Below, piece after piece: positions 1 through 8,043 of a DNA stretch of 64,000 nucleotides. The stretch is taken from positions 2,046,001-2,110,000 of the forward strand of contig OY970386.1 in assembly GCA_963719465.1 (NCBI GenBank), given 5' to 3'. This DNA is from JALHUB01 sp963719465. GTDB taxonomy: Bacteria > Chloroflexota > Dehalococcoidia > DSTF01 > JALHUB01. Made by a program: the position numbers and the translations under genes. Position 1 is the first letter of the stretch; each line of letters begins with the position of its first letter. Under the pieces are notes generated by a model. The model ran no database searches. It was not told the DNA's origin and was given only the letters and a program-made list of their open reading frames with translations.

Positions 1-60
1 ATCACCGCCTCCGGCCAGACAATCGAGGCGATAGAGCCACCCGAAGAAGAATCTGCCTAG
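1..60 (+). CDS. C-terminal end of an unidentified gene (partial)
   Basis: The first 19 codons of the window read open in frame 1 and end at a TAG stop at 58-60. The peptide ends in an acidic tail (EPPEEESA). The gene starts outside the window and the tail matches no family I recognise. The stop codon sits at the edge of a sequence that recurs near 980, so the 3' end of this gene may have been copied when the neighbouring repeat array formed. Frame assignment rests only on the open frame. Confidence 0.4.
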   Translation: MTASGQTIEAIEPPEEESA

Positions 61-118
61 CCGCCAATCCAGGCATTGCAAAGAGGCCGGCCAACAAGGT
101 CGGCCTCGCGCATTTCTG
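59..118. repeat. Direct repeat flanking the 280-bp array, left copy
   Basis: A stretch beginning AGCCGCCAATCCAGGCATTG and ending TCGGCCTCGCGCATTTCT occurs here and again at about 981-1043. The two copies differ by a few substitutions and a short indel. They bracket the tandem array at 138-970, so the array lies inside a larger duplicated frame. No coding function is apparent. Confidence 0.75.
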
Positions 119-137
119 CGCCCTTCATAGAGGGCAA

Positions 138-970
138 GCGTCTCCTCGAACGCAAGGTCGACAACGTCAAGTCGTGACTGTAGGCTCCTCCCCGACGCCA
201 AAGCCACGCTCTCGACGCATCGGAGGCCGGACTATTCAGCAACGTTTCGACCGCGCACCTGGTGGCCTCAGTCGCTGCGCTCCTTCGGCCTCTGCGCGGA
301 GAGTCAACCGGCGATGGCACCGGGATCCCCGGTAAAGCGGGCCTCCCTTGGCTCTCGGACGGTCCTGGGGTGGGACGTGGGACAAAAAGCGATTGTCAGC
401 AGTAGCGGCAGCGCCTCCTCGGATCTAAGGTTGACGAGATTGGGTCGCAACTCCAGGCCCCCATGGGCCCGCTGACGTTAGAGTTACGCTCCCGACGCAT
501 CGGAGGCCGGATCATTCAGCAGCGTTCGGCCGCATACCTGGTGGCCTCAGTCGCTGCGCTCCTTCGGCCTCTGCGCGGAGAGTCAACCGGCGATGGCACC
601 GGGATCCCCGGTAAAGCGGGCCTCCCTTGGCTCTCGGACGGTCCTGGGGTGGGACGTGGGACAAAAGAGCGATTGTCAGCAGTAGCGGCAGCGCCTCCTC
701 GAATCTAAGGTTGACGAGATCGGGTCGCAACTCCAGGCCCCGCTGGGCCCGCTGACGTTAGAGTTACGCTCCCGACGCATCGGAGGCCGGATCATTCAGC
801 AGCGTTCGGCCGCATACCTGGTGGCCTCAGTCGCTGCGCTCCTTCGGCCTCTGCGCGGAGAGTCAACCGGCGATGGCACCGGGATCCCCGGTAAGCGGGC
901 CTCCCTTGGCTCTCGGACGGTCCTGGGGTGGGACGTGGGACAAAAAGCGATTGTCAGCAGTAGCGGCAGC
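138..970. repeat. Tandem array of three 280-bp units
   Basis: The motif CGACGCATCGGAGGCCGG starts at 213-215, 493 and 773, giving a period of 280 bp. Units 2 and 3 are almost identical. Unit 1 has a diverged first part (about 138-212). Each unit contains GTGGCCTC followed by short inverted repeats, a near-palindrome ACCGGGATCCCCGGT, and GGGGTGGGACGTGGGAC. Open frames across it vary with single-base differences between units, so it does not look coding. A structured RNA cannot be excluded. Confidence 0.85.
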
Positions 971-1062
971 GACCCGCCTGAGCCGCCAATCCAGGCATTG
1001 CAAAAGGCCGGTCCGCCCGTGGTGGATCGGCCTCGCGCATTTCTAGCGGCTGCCCTGTTCGC

Positions 1063-1091
1063 TTGCGACACCTGCGCGATGATGCTAGAGT
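1063..1091 (+). promoter_or_regulatory. Predicted promoter of the 1116 gene
   Basis: TTGCGA (1063-1068), 17 nt, then TAGAGT (1086-1091), preceded by TG in an extended -10 arrangement. It lies 24 bp before the ATG at 1116. Read by eye only. Confidence 0.4.
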
Positions 1092-1115
1092 GCTCTCGCT
1101 TGCAGGTGGTCGAGG

Positions 1116-1769
1116 ATGCGTTTGTTTGTATTCCAATCGGTGCCGCCGGTCCTGCTCGGCGCCGTGCTCATCGCGCTCTACTTCGTCATCCCGCATCCGC
1201 GCGCCCTCGCCGGTCGCTACATCCTGACGCAATCAGACGTTCCCGGCTTCACGCTCTTCCTGTCGCGCGACGTTCCGGGCTACCCGTTCTCGTTTAGCAT
1301 GCCCACTAACAAGAGCGAGATAGAGTGCCAGGAATCCGGCTTCAGCTTTTTCGTGACGAACGAGGCGGTGAGCGATGGAGCCTCATTGCGAGACGCTCAT
1401 GAGGTATCCCAAAGCGCCCCGTTCATCCTCTTTCACCATGGCGGTTTCGAAGTGAATGACAGAGTATCGTTGTTCTCCACCGCCAACGTCGCTCACCGCT
1501 ACTACGAGGACCTTGCTTACTCCGATCCCGACCCCACCATCAGGCGGGAAATCTTGGACGCCCCCACCTTTGGTGACGAGAGCCTCGCCACACGACAGAC
1601 CCAGGGCGGACCGGATTACCCCGTCCCGGAGCCGGACCTCGTCGTGGTATGGCGACGGGGAAGAGTGCTGACCCTGCTGAACATCTACGGCTCGGCCGAC
1701 CAGACCCCCGACCTCCTGCTGCGCCTCGCCGCCCTCATCGACCAGCGCATCCAGCAGCAAGGCCAGTAG
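1116..1769 (+). CDS. Secreted or membrane-anchored protein of unknown function
   Basis: A 217-aa protein. It opens with a hydrophobic segment at about residues 8-27 (VPPVLLGAVLIALYFVIPHP), consistent with an uncleaved signal anchor or signal peptide. The remaining roughly 190 residues look like a soluble extracytoplasmic domain, with an alternating strand pattern and a final helix ending QRIQQQGQ. I recognise no family motif. The ATG at 1116 is supported by AGGTGG upstream and by a plausible promoter. The gene stands alone between the 280-bp array and a convergent UbiA-family gene. Function unknown. Confidence 0.75.
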   Translation: MRLFVFQSVPPVLLGAVLIALYFVIPHPRALAGRYILTQSDVPGFTLFLSRDVPGYPFSFSMPTNKSEIECQESGFSFFVTNEAVSDGASLRDAHEVSQSAPFILFHHGGFEVNDRVSLFSTANVAHRYYEDLAYSDPDPTIRREILDAPTFGDESLATRQTQGGPDYPVPEPDLVVVWRRGRVLTLLNIYGSADQTPDLLLRLAALIDQRIQQQGQ

Positions 1770-1801
1770 CGCTCGCCTGCTAGCCCTCCAAGAACAACGT
1801 A

Positions 1802-1823
1802 GCCGAGGCTTTCCAGCCTCGGC
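1802..1823. terminator. Intergenic hairpin between convergent genes
   Basis: GCCGAGGCT (1802-1810), loop TTCC, AGCCTCGGC (1815-1823): a perfect 9-bp stem without a clear U-tract. It sits between the 3' ends of the 1116 gene and the UbiA-family gene, where a bidirectional terminator would be expected. It also has the GTAG head seen in the dispersed palindromes listed below. Confidence 0.55.
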
Positions 1824-1850
1824 CATCACCGACGCAACTCGTGGCGAACC

Positions 1851-2840
1851 TTACTCCCGCGCCACCCCCAGCAATATCCCCGACACCGCTATCCACAGCA
1901 GAATGTCCACCATCAGAGGCGCATCCTTTAGCAATACCTCCTCCGGGCTCCCGCCCTCGCCGCGGACGTGCACCAGGTACAGGTAGCGGAAGATACCGTA
2001 CAGCACGAACGGGATCGTCAGCATCATCGAGTGGTTCGCCGGCAGCGCCGTCGCCGTGAACGTATACAGCCCGTACGCCACCAGCGTCGATGCCGTCACA
2101 ATCGACGCCATCTGGTCCAGCAGCGCCGGCGTATATTCCTCCAGCGTCGGACGGTGCGCGTTCGCGTCCTCCTTCAGCAGCACGATCTCCGCCCGACGCT
2201 TGTTGATCGCCAGGAACAGCGCCCCCAGCGCCGTCACCACGTACAGCCACGGCGATATCGGCACGTTGATGACGAGCGCGCCCGCCATCGCCCGCATCAC
2301 GAAGCCGCCGGCGATGATGAAGAGGTCCAGCAGCACGACATGCTTCAGGTAGAGCGAATACGACAGCATCATGACCATGTAGCCGCCGATGACCGCGCCG
2401 ACCCGCCACTCCAGCGCGAAGCCGCCCGCCAGGCCCGCCGCCATCAGCACCGCCGCCGCAATCGTCGCCGTCCGCGTCGAGAGCCGGCCCGACGCGATTG
2501 GACGCGTACGCTTCTTGGGGTGGAGCTGGTCGCTCTCACGGTCGCGCACGTCGTTGATCAGGTAGTCCGCCCCGCAGACCATGCAGAAGAGCGCGAACGT
2601 CGCCGCCGTCTTCCCGACCAGCGGCAGCCAGCTCGACGGCTCGCTAACGTGCCACGTCTCGCCCAGCGAGAAGATGAACGCCATGAAGACGAGGACGTTT
2701 TTCGTCCACTGCCGCGGCCGCATCGAAAGGATGATGTTGCCGAAGGTGGAAAGCGCGCCCGCGCCGCTCAGGCCGCTCAGCGACGCGCCCGCCGGAATCG
2801 ACGCGGCGCCCTCGGAGGCGAACGGTTCGCTATCTGCCAT
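1851..2840 (-). CDS. Decaprenyl-phosphate phosphoribosyltransferase (UbiA superfamily)
   Basis: A 329-aa integral membrane prenyltransferase. The first Asp-rich motif is INDVRDRESD (residues 95-104), followed by HPKKRTRPIASG. This pattern is typical of 5-phosphoribosyl-1-diphosphate:decaprenyl-phosphate phosphoribosyltransferase, which makes the decaprenyl-phosphoribose precursor of arabinose donors. About eight hydrophobic segments follow. The open frame extends upstream to 2972, but that extension is Arg-rich and crosses a palindromic hairpin, so I chose the ATG at 2840 (MADSEPF). The gene is monocistronic here. Substrate assignment rests on family resemblance; another UbiA-type acceptor is possible. 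Confidence 0.85.
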   Translation of the reverse strand: MADSEPFASEGAASIPAGASLSGLSGAGALSTFGNIILSMRPRQWTKNVLVFMAFIFSLGETWHVSEPSSWLPLVGKTAATFALFCMVCGADYLINDVRDRESDQLHPKKRTRPIASGRLSTRTATIAAAVLMAAGLAGGFALEWRVGAVIGGYMVMMLSYSLYLKHVVLLDLFIIAGGFVMRAMAGALVINVPISPWLYVVTALGALFLAINKRRAEIVLLKEDANAHRPTLEEYTPALLDQMASIVTASTLVAYGLYTFTATALPANHSMMLTIPFVLYGIFRYLYLVHVRGEGGSPEEVLLKDAPLMVDILLWIAVSGILLGVARE

Positions 2841-2930
2841 GTTTTCGATGATACGGTCTCCGATCCGGCCGGTCAATTCAACCTCCCTCAACTCTCCCCA
2901 ATCGCCGGCGTCCAGATCCCCCTTCGCGTA

Positions 2931-2951
2931 GGTCGGGCGTCTCGCCCGACC
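2931..2951. repeat. Short palindromic element
   Basis: GGTCGGGCG, loop TCT, CGCCCGACC: a perfect 9-bp stem preceded by GTA. It is one of several GTAGG-headed hairpins scattered through intergenic DNA in this window. Confidence 0.6.
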
Positions 2952-3090
2952 CCGACTTGAAGGTTGCGGCATCGCGTGCCGGACCCGTGATGCTCAGCCT
3001 TCAGGCTGCGGTTCATCGACCGGCATCACCCCAATCCAGAGGTCGGGCTAAAGGGAAAGCAGGGAGTGCAGAGGGGCTCCTTTGGCGGGG

Positions 3091-3115
3091 GTTTCAGGGA
3101 GTGTCCCCCTGAAAC
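3091..3115. terminator. Strong intergenic hairpin
   Basis: GTTTCAGGG (3091-3099) pairs with CCCTGAAAC (3107-3115) around a short loop. It lies in the 400-bp divergent gap between the UbiA-family gene and tlyA. No U-tract follows, so it may be a repeat element rather than a terminator. Apart from this, the 2931 hairpin and the tlyA promoter, I see nothing in 2841-3244. Confidence 0.45.
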
Positions 3116-3208
3116 AGGAATGACACAACTGGGTGGGAGGGTGGGAAGACAGACGCCCATGTTGTGGAACGCGGCAGCAACAGAGCGCGTTCAACGCCAT
3201 AGTCGTTC

Positions 3209-3238
3209 TTGACGCTGGCGCCGCGCGCCCTCTATCCT
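3209..3238 (+). promoter_or_regulatory. Predicted leaderless promoter of tlyA
   Basis: TTGACG (3209-3214), 18 nt, TATCCT (3233-3238). The GTG start proposed for tlyA begins at 3245, only 7 nt past the -10 box, so transcription would start at or next to the start codon. No Shine-Dalgarno sequence precedes that GTG, which fits a leaderless message. Confidence 0.5.
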
Positions 3239-3244
3239 TCGATT

Positions 3245-3982
3245 GTGACGGCAAAGAGCCGCGTTGATCTACTTCTCGTCCAGCGCGGCCTGGTCGAGAG
3301 CCGCGAAAAGGCGCGCGCCCTCATACTGGCCGGCGCCGTCCTCGTTGAAGGAAAGCCCGTCGCCAGAGCCGGCGCGCTCGTCGATGCCGCTGCCGACGTT
3401 GCAGTCGCCGCCGGCGACCAGTACGCCAGCCGCGGCGGCGAGAAGCTGGCCGGCGCTCTGAAGGCGTTCGGCCTCAACGTCGAGGGCCTCGTCGCCGTCG
3501 ATGTCGGCGCTTCTACCGGCGGCTTCACCGACTGCCTGCTGCAGTCCGGCGCCGCCCGCGTCTACGCCATCAACGTCGGCTACGGGCAGCTCGACTTCCG
3601 ACTGCGGCAGGACCCGCGTGTCACGGTCCTGGAGCGTGTTAACATAAGATATCTGGAGTCGCTGCCGGAGACGGCCGATATCGCGACTATCGACGTTTCG
3701 TTCATCTCACTGGAGAAGGTGATACCGGCCGTCGTCAAGCTCCTGCGGCCCGGCGCCCGCATCGTTGCCCTCGTCAAGCCGCAGTTCCAGGCGGAGCGTA
3801 GCGAAGTCGGCAAGCGCGGCGTCGTCCGCGACCCGCAGGTGCACGCCGCGGTGCTCGGACGACACGTCGTCTGGGCGGCGAAGCATGGCCTGCTGCTGGA
3901 GGGATTGACGACGTTGCCGCTGCTCGGTCCGGCCGGCAACAAGGAGTTCTTCGTGCTCTGGCGTCTGGAGACCGACGAATGA
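3245..3982 (+). CDS. tlyA: TlyA-family rRNA (cytidine-2'-O)-methyltransferase
   Basis: A 245-aa protein with an N-terminal S4 RNA-binding domain (residues 1-60) and an FtsJ/RrmJ-type methyltransferase domain. SAM-binding motif I is DVGASTGGFTDCLL at about residues 86-99, and the KPQF motif lies near 172. TlyA enzymes 2'-O-methylate 16S and 23S rRNA cytidines; some have been described as hemolysins. The frame is open back to a TTG at 3209, but that codon lies inside the predicted -35 box, so the GTG at 3245 is preferred. The stop overlaps the nadK start by 4 bp (ATGA), so the genes are translationally coupled. Confidence 0.9.
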   Translation: MTAKSRVDLLLVQRGLVESREKARALILAGAVLVEGKPVARAGALVDAAADVAVAAGDQYASRGGEKLAGALKAFGLNVEGLVAVDVGASTGGFTDCLLQSGAARVYAINVGYGQLDFRLRQDPRVTVLERVNIRYLESLPETADIATIDVSFISLEKVIPAVVKLLRPGARIVALVKPQFQAERSEVGKRGVVRDPQVHAAVLGRHVVWAAKHGLLLEGLTTLPLLGPAGNKEFFVLWRLETDE

Positions 3983-4884
3983 AGAAAGTCGGCATAATCT
4001 ACCACCCGAAGCTGCAGGCCGCCGGCGAGCTGGCCGAGGCCTTGCGCGAGGCCATCGCGCGCGAGGTCGACGAGGTCTGGGCCGCCGATGCCTGGAACGA
4101 GGCCGACGCCAAGCAGCGCGTGCCCGGCAGCGACCTGCTGATATCGATCGGCGGCGACGGCACGGTCCTGCGCGCCGCCCGTCTCGTCGTCCCGCACGAA
4201 GTGCTGCTCCTCGGCATCAACCTCGGCCGCCTCGGCTTCCTGACTGAGCTGCGCGACCGCGGCACCGTCCTCCAGCGCCTGCCCGACATCTTCGCCGGCC
4301 GCTGGCACGTCGAGGAGCGGGCGCTCCTGCACGTCCAGGTGCTGGCCGGCCGCGACGGCGCCATCCTCAAGGGCGCCCAGCCATATCTTCACGCCCTCAA
4401 CAACGTCGTGATGGGGCGCGACGCCCTCGGCCGCACCATCCTCGTCAGCGTCTACGTCGACGGCAGCCTGGTCGCCGACTACCGCGCCGACGGCGTCATA
4501 ATCGCCAGCGCCACCGGCAGCACCGCCTACGCGCAGGCCATCGGTGGTCCCATCCTCTATCCCCAGGCGAAAGACATGGTGCTCGTGCCCGTCGCGCCGC
4601 ATCTCGGCCAGCCGAACCCTCTCGTCCTGCCCGGCTCCTCCGTCGTCGACCTCGTGCTCGACCCCGACTACACCGCGTCCGTCAGCCTCGACGGCGAGCC
4701 CGCCTTCGAGCTTGGCGCCGGCGAGGTCGTGCGCGTCAGCCTTAGCCCGCACATCGCCCGCTTCCTCCGCTTCTCCGACTCGCCCGGCTTCTACGAGCGC
4801 GTGGCCGTTCGCCTCCGCTGGCGTCGCGCCGACGAAATGGCGGACCAGCCCGCGGACGCCGATAGCCCGACCGGCGCTTCTTGA
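3979..4884 (+). CDS. nadK: NAD kinase
   Basis: A 301-aa ATP-NAD kinase that phosphorylates NAD to NADP. It has the signature GGDGTVL (residues 58-64), the INLGRLGFLTE segment and the conserved TGSTAYA loop of the NAD-binding domain. Length is normal for the family, with a short disordered tail (ADQPADADSPTGAS). It overlaps tlyA by 4 bp. The tlyA-nadK pairing is common in bacteria that carry recN and xseB nearby, but those genes are absent here. Confidence 0.95.
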   Translation: MKKVGIIYHPKLQAAGELAEALREAIAREVDEVWAADAWNEADAKQRVPGSDLLISIGGDGTVLRAARLVVPHEVLLLGINLGRLGFLTELRDRGTVLQRLPDIFAGRWHVEERALLHVQVLAGRDGAILKGAQPYLHALNNVVMGRDALGRTILVSVYVDGSLVADYRADGVIIASATGSTAYAQAIGGPILYPQAKDMVLVPVAPHLGQPNPLVLPGSSVVDLVLDPDYTASVSLDGEPAFELGAGEVVRVSLSPHIARFLRFSDSPGFYERVAVRLRWRRADEMADQPADADSPTGAS

Positions 4885-4894
4885 GGTGACGCGG

Positions 4895-5359
4895 ATGGCG
4901 GAGCCGTTCGAAGTCCAGAAGGCCGGCGTCAACGACATCGCGGCGCTCAGCGAGATCGTCAACGAGTTCGCCCGTCGCGGCGACATGCTCCCGCGCGCTC
5001 CCGGCGAGCTCTTCGAGACTCTGCGCGACTTCTTCGTCGTCCGCCATGAGGACGAGGTCGTTGGCTGCGCGGCGCTGCACATCAACTGGCAGGACCTGGC
5101 GGAGCTGCAATCGCTCGCCGTCCGTGAGGAGAGCCAGTCGCGCGGCGTCGGCTCGCTGCTCGTGCGCGCCTGCGTCGATGAAGCGCGAGCCCTCGGCCTC
5201 AAGCGCGTCTTCGCCCTGACGATGAAGCCCGCCTTCTTCCAGAAGCTCGGCTTCGCCCAGGCCGACGCGATGACGCTCTCCCGCAAGGTCTGGAGCGAGT
5301 GCTATCGCTGCCCAAAGTTCATGAGCTGCGACGAGACCGCCATGGTGCTGGACGTCTAG
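4895..5359 (+). CDS. GNAT N-acetyltransferase, ArgA-like
   Basis: A 154-aa single-domain GNAT protein. The acetyl-CoA-binding segment is VREESQSRGVGSLLV (about residues 74-88). The C-terminus ECYRCPKFMSCDETAMVLDV carries the Cys-rich ending typical of short ArgA-like amino-acid N-acetyltransferases that make N-acetylglutamate. The ATG at 4895 follows GAGGTGA, 10 bp after the nadK stop, suggesting cotranscription. Substrate is inferred from that C-terminal signature only. Confidence 0.8.
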   Translation: MAEPFEVQKAGVNDIAALSEIVNEFARRGDMLPRAPGELFETLRDFFVVRHEDEVVGCAALHINWQDLAELQSLAVREESQSRGVGSLLVRACVDEARALGLKRVFALTMKPAFFQKLGFAQADAMTLSRKVWSECYRCPKFMSCDETAMVLDV

Positions 5360-5387
5360 CAGCCGCTATCTCGACAAGGAGGTCCCC

Positions 5388-5939
5388 GTGCCCGACCAGC
5401 CCGATATCGTCCCGCCGCGACTCGTGAAGAGTGAGCGCCCCTTCGTCGGCCGCCTCCTCAAGCTGCGCGTCGACACCGTCGAGACCGCCCGCGGCCTTTC
5501 CACCCGTGAGGTCGTCGAGCACCCGGGCGCCGTCCTCATCGTCGCCGTCGACGGGCAGGACTGCGTCTTTCTGGTACGCCAGTACCGCCAGCCCATCGGC
5601 CGCGTCCTCCTCGAGCTGCCCGCCGGCACCATCGACCCGGGCGAGTCGCCGGAAGCCTGCGCCGAGCGTGAGCTGCGCGAGGAGATCGGCTTTCGACCGC
5701 GTTCGCTTCAGCGCATGGGCGGCTTCTTCCTCAGTCCCGGCTACTCCAACGAGTACATCCACCTCTTCCTGGCGACCGACCTGGAAGAAGCGCCCCTGGA
5801 CACCGGCGACGAAGACGACCTGCGCGTGCTGAGCGTCTCCTGGTCCGAAGCCCTGCGCCTCGTCGACAGCGGCGAGATCCAGGACGGCAAGTCGATAGCC
5901 GCGCTCCTCCTCGTCGCCCTCCGCCGCTCCGTCGCCTAG
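5388..5939 (+). CDS. NUDIX hydrolase, ADP-ribose pyrophosphatase type
   Basis: A 183-aa NUDIX enzyme. The Nudix box GX5EX7REUXEEXGU is present at about residues 80-102 (GTIDPGESPEACAERELREE...GF), preceded by the ELPAGTID segment typical of ADP-ribose/ADP-sugar pyrophosphatases. It likely cleaves ADP-ribose to AMP and ribose 5-phosphate. The GTG start at 5388 has a strong AAGGAGG 7 nt upstream. It is the last gene of a tlyA-nadK-GNAT-NUDIX run. Its final 30 codons were duplicated downstream as noncoding tandem copies. Confidence 0.88.
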   Translation: MPDQPDIVPPRLVKSERPFVGRLLKLRVDTVETARGLSTREVVEHPGAVLIVAVDGQDCVFLVRQYRQPIGRVLLELPAGTIDPGESPEACAERELREEIGFRPRSLQRMGGFFLSPGYSNEYIHLFLATDLEEAPLDTGDEDDLRVLSVSWSEALRLVDSGEIQDGKSIAALLLVALRRSVA

Positions 5940-6195
5940 CTCGCCCGCCGACCGTCCCGAAGCTTCGCCAAGAAGCGGGGAAGTGCGAGGCAGGGAAGGC
6001 TGAGGGATTTATCCCTCAGAACTGAAAAACACGCGCTTCTCCTCGTCGCCCTCCGCCGCTCCGTCGCGTAGCCCCGCCCGCCGACCGTCCCGAAGCTTCG
6101 CCAAGAAGCGGGGAAGTGCGAGGCAGGGAAGGCTGAGGGATTTATCCCTCAGAACTGAAAAACACGCGCTTCTCCTCGTCGCCCTCCGCCGCTCC
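5911..6195. repeat. 133-bp tandem duplication derived from the NUDIX gene 3' end
   Basis: TCGTCGCCCTCCGCCGCTCC occurs at 5911, 6043 and 6176, spacings of 132 and 133 bp. Two full copies and a partial third are present. The first unit begins inside the NUDIX coding sequence and contains its stop codon. Each full copy also carries the hairpin CTGAGGGA-TTTA-TCCCTCAG, which could terminate transcription. Convergent genes lie on both sides. Nothing else is visible in 5940-6227. Confidence 0.85.
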
Positions 6196-6227
6196 GTCGC
6201 CTGAAGAGTCGCTCCGCCATCCCTGCC

Positions 6228-8024
6228 TTAGCTATTCCGCCCGCACGTGCCCAACCAGCCCCTGTAGTAAGTACCGTTCACCGCAACCAGGTATAGATCC
6301 GTCGATCCGATAATCCCGTCGTGGTTGGTATCCAGCACAGCGTCCCGAAGGTCGTTGGGAGAGACTTGGCCCCCGACTCGAATGGCGACGAGGTACAGGT
6401 CCGTTGCACCCACCTGCTTGTCGCCGTTCATGTCGAACATCTCCACCCAGTCCGGGCAGCCGTCCCCGTCGCTATCGAAGTTGTTCCAGTCGCCGCCGCT
6501 GGGCGCGGGGCACCTGGAGTAGTCCACGCTGGCATCACCGATCGAAGCGCAGAGGCTGTACAGGTGTTTCACGCAAGCTGGTATCCCATCCGGACTGATG
6601 GTGCGGTCGGTGCAGTTCTGATAGGTCGGGTGGGGATCGATTCCGCAGGCGTTTCGCCGCGGGTCATCGGCCGGATTGCTGGCCGAAGCCCAACCCGGCA
6701 TCGGCCGCCACCCGTTGCACGCGGCGCTTGGTGTAACGGCCCGCTGAATCGTGCCGACAGGGTTCCAGTAGTACGCGGCGAGAATGTGCAGCCAGCTCCA
6801 GCCAATCTCCGCGCAGTTCTCGCTGCCCCACTGCGACATCTTGTCGCCCGGAGCCTCCGCCCCATAGAGCTGCGGATGGTCGAGCGATGGATCGCACGAG
6901 TCACTCGCGTAGCCGGCAAGGAACGATGTTTCGTAAACGTAGGGGAACACGCCATCGGCCCTCATTAGCCGGTATTGCCAAGTGTCATTGACAGCCTCGC
7001 TGGTTGGCGTCGACTGGTAGTACGGGTCCCAACCGATAAGCGGATCCCAGACCTGGAAGTTGGTGGACGCATCCACCGCATACGGTTGGCCCGAAGGGGA
7101 TATGTTGTACCAATAGAGCTCTCGCTCCCAGCCGAACATCTTAACTGCGACGGCTCCGGCCCTGTATGCCTCCGTCAGCCAACCTGACCCCCACTCGTTC
7201 GGCAGAACCTCCTTGACGTAGTCCTTGAATGTCCACTGATATACCATGCAAGTGGGCAAGGACTCTCCAGCCTTGCTGTAATTGTAATAGATGCTGATGG
7301 TATTGCCCGGATCGACCGTCGACGTCCACCCGTCGACGCTTCCGGTGTGATCCCAGTGGGATTGGGAGTCGCACCAGCACCCCTGAGGATTGGCAACGGG
7401 ATCGCACACGCCATCCGCCACATCTGTTGCGCCTTCGGTCGAAGAGCCCGGCGAAGCCACGGGGGAAACAGCCCCCGTAGTTGGGGTCGCGGCAGGGGTT
7501 CCCGAGTCGGTGGAACTGGCGCTCGGCGTGGCGCTGGGCATGGCCGTTGGGGCAGCGGTCGCCGTGGCAGTCGGCGGGCCCCCCGCCGGGGAAGCCGACA
7601 GCCGCCCGAGATCGTCCGTGCGCGGTTCCGGCCCAAGGATCGGAGTGAGGGTAATACTGCCGTCGAGGGGAACGCTCAGATACGTGAACGGTGCGTATCC
7701 GGGAGCGGTGATAACGACGTCGCTTATCGCCGGGCCACCAGATAGATCACCCGCTAGAGGGATATTCGAGATCTGAGCATGCCCGCTCCCGTCCGTCGTT
7801 GCGGTCAGGCTAGCGCCCGGAATATCGATCTTTGCCGTCGTACCGCCCGTCACATGTTTCTCCAGCGCACCGGCCGTTGTGGGTCCAACCTGAAAGCTTA
7901 CCGTGACCTGGACCGAAGCCGCCGAGCTCGGTGACGCCGCAGCCCCCTGGCTGCCCTTCGACCCCCCAATGCTCAAAACCGAGGCGACCATAATGAAGAA
8001 CAAGAAGACGTGCCAGCGCTTCAC
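6228..8024 (-). CDS. Secreted SpoIID/LytB-domain protein with C-terminal calcium-binding repeats (cassette A1)
   Basis: A 598-aa exported protein. Order: signal peptide (1-30); an Ig-like or carboxypeptidase-regulatory-like domain (about 35-135) ending PILGPEPRTDDLGRLSA; a Thr/Pro/Ala-rich linker (140-205); a SpoIID-like region (about 235-420) with DYVKEVLPNEW, AYRAGAVAVKMF and KMSQWGSE; then two dockerin-like EF loops (DSDGDGCPDWVEMFDMNGD, DTNHDGIIGSTDLYLV). SpoIID proteins are lytic transglycosylases acting on denuded peptidoglycan glycans. The GTG start at 8024 follows AAAGGAG. This is the only full-length A member; three shortened paralogues lie upstream. The target is inferred, and the catalytic residue was not verified. 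Confidence 0.8.
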   Translation of the reverse strand: MKRWHVFLFFIMVASVLSIGGSKGSQGAAASPSSAASVQVTVSFQVGPTTAGALEKHVTGGTTAKIDIPGASLTATTDGSGHAQISNIPLAGDLSGGPAISDVVITAPGYAPFTYLSVPLDGSITLTPILGPEPRTDDLGRLSASPAGGPPTATATAAPTAMPSATPSASSTDSGTPAATPTTGAVSPVASPGSSTEGATDVADGVCDPVANPQGCWCDSQSHWDHTGSVDGWTSTVDPGNTISIYYNYSKAGESLPTCMVYQWTFKDYVKEVLPNEWGSGWLTEAYRAGAVAVKMFGWERELYWYNISPSGQPYAVDASTNFQVWDPLIGWDPYYQSTPTSEAVNDTWQYRLMRADGVFPYVYETSFLAGYASDSCDPSLDHPQLYGAEAPGDKMSQWGSENCAEIGWSWLHILAAYYWNPVGTIQRAVTPSAACNGWRPMPGWASASNPADDPRRNACGIDPHPTYQNCTDRTISPDGIPACVKHLYSLCASIGDASVDYSRCPAPSGGDWNNFDSDGDGCPDWVEMFDMNGDKQVGATDLYLVAIRVGGQVSPNDLRDAVLDTNHDGIIGSTDLYLVAVNGTYYRGWLGTCGRNS

Positions 8025-8043
8025 GGGAGACTCCTTTCCCTAT

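Noticed and set aside
138..970. T-box-like string (GGGTGGGAC) in each 280-bp unit
   Set aside because: Only the first part of the T-box consensus matches, no aminoacyl-tRNA synthetase or amino-acid gene follows on either strand, and no specifier stem is evident. An Infernal scan with the T-box model would settle it.
3580..5286. 568-codon frame antisense to tlyA-nadK-GNAT
   Set aside because: Shadow of three well-identified genes; low-complexity protein with no domain.
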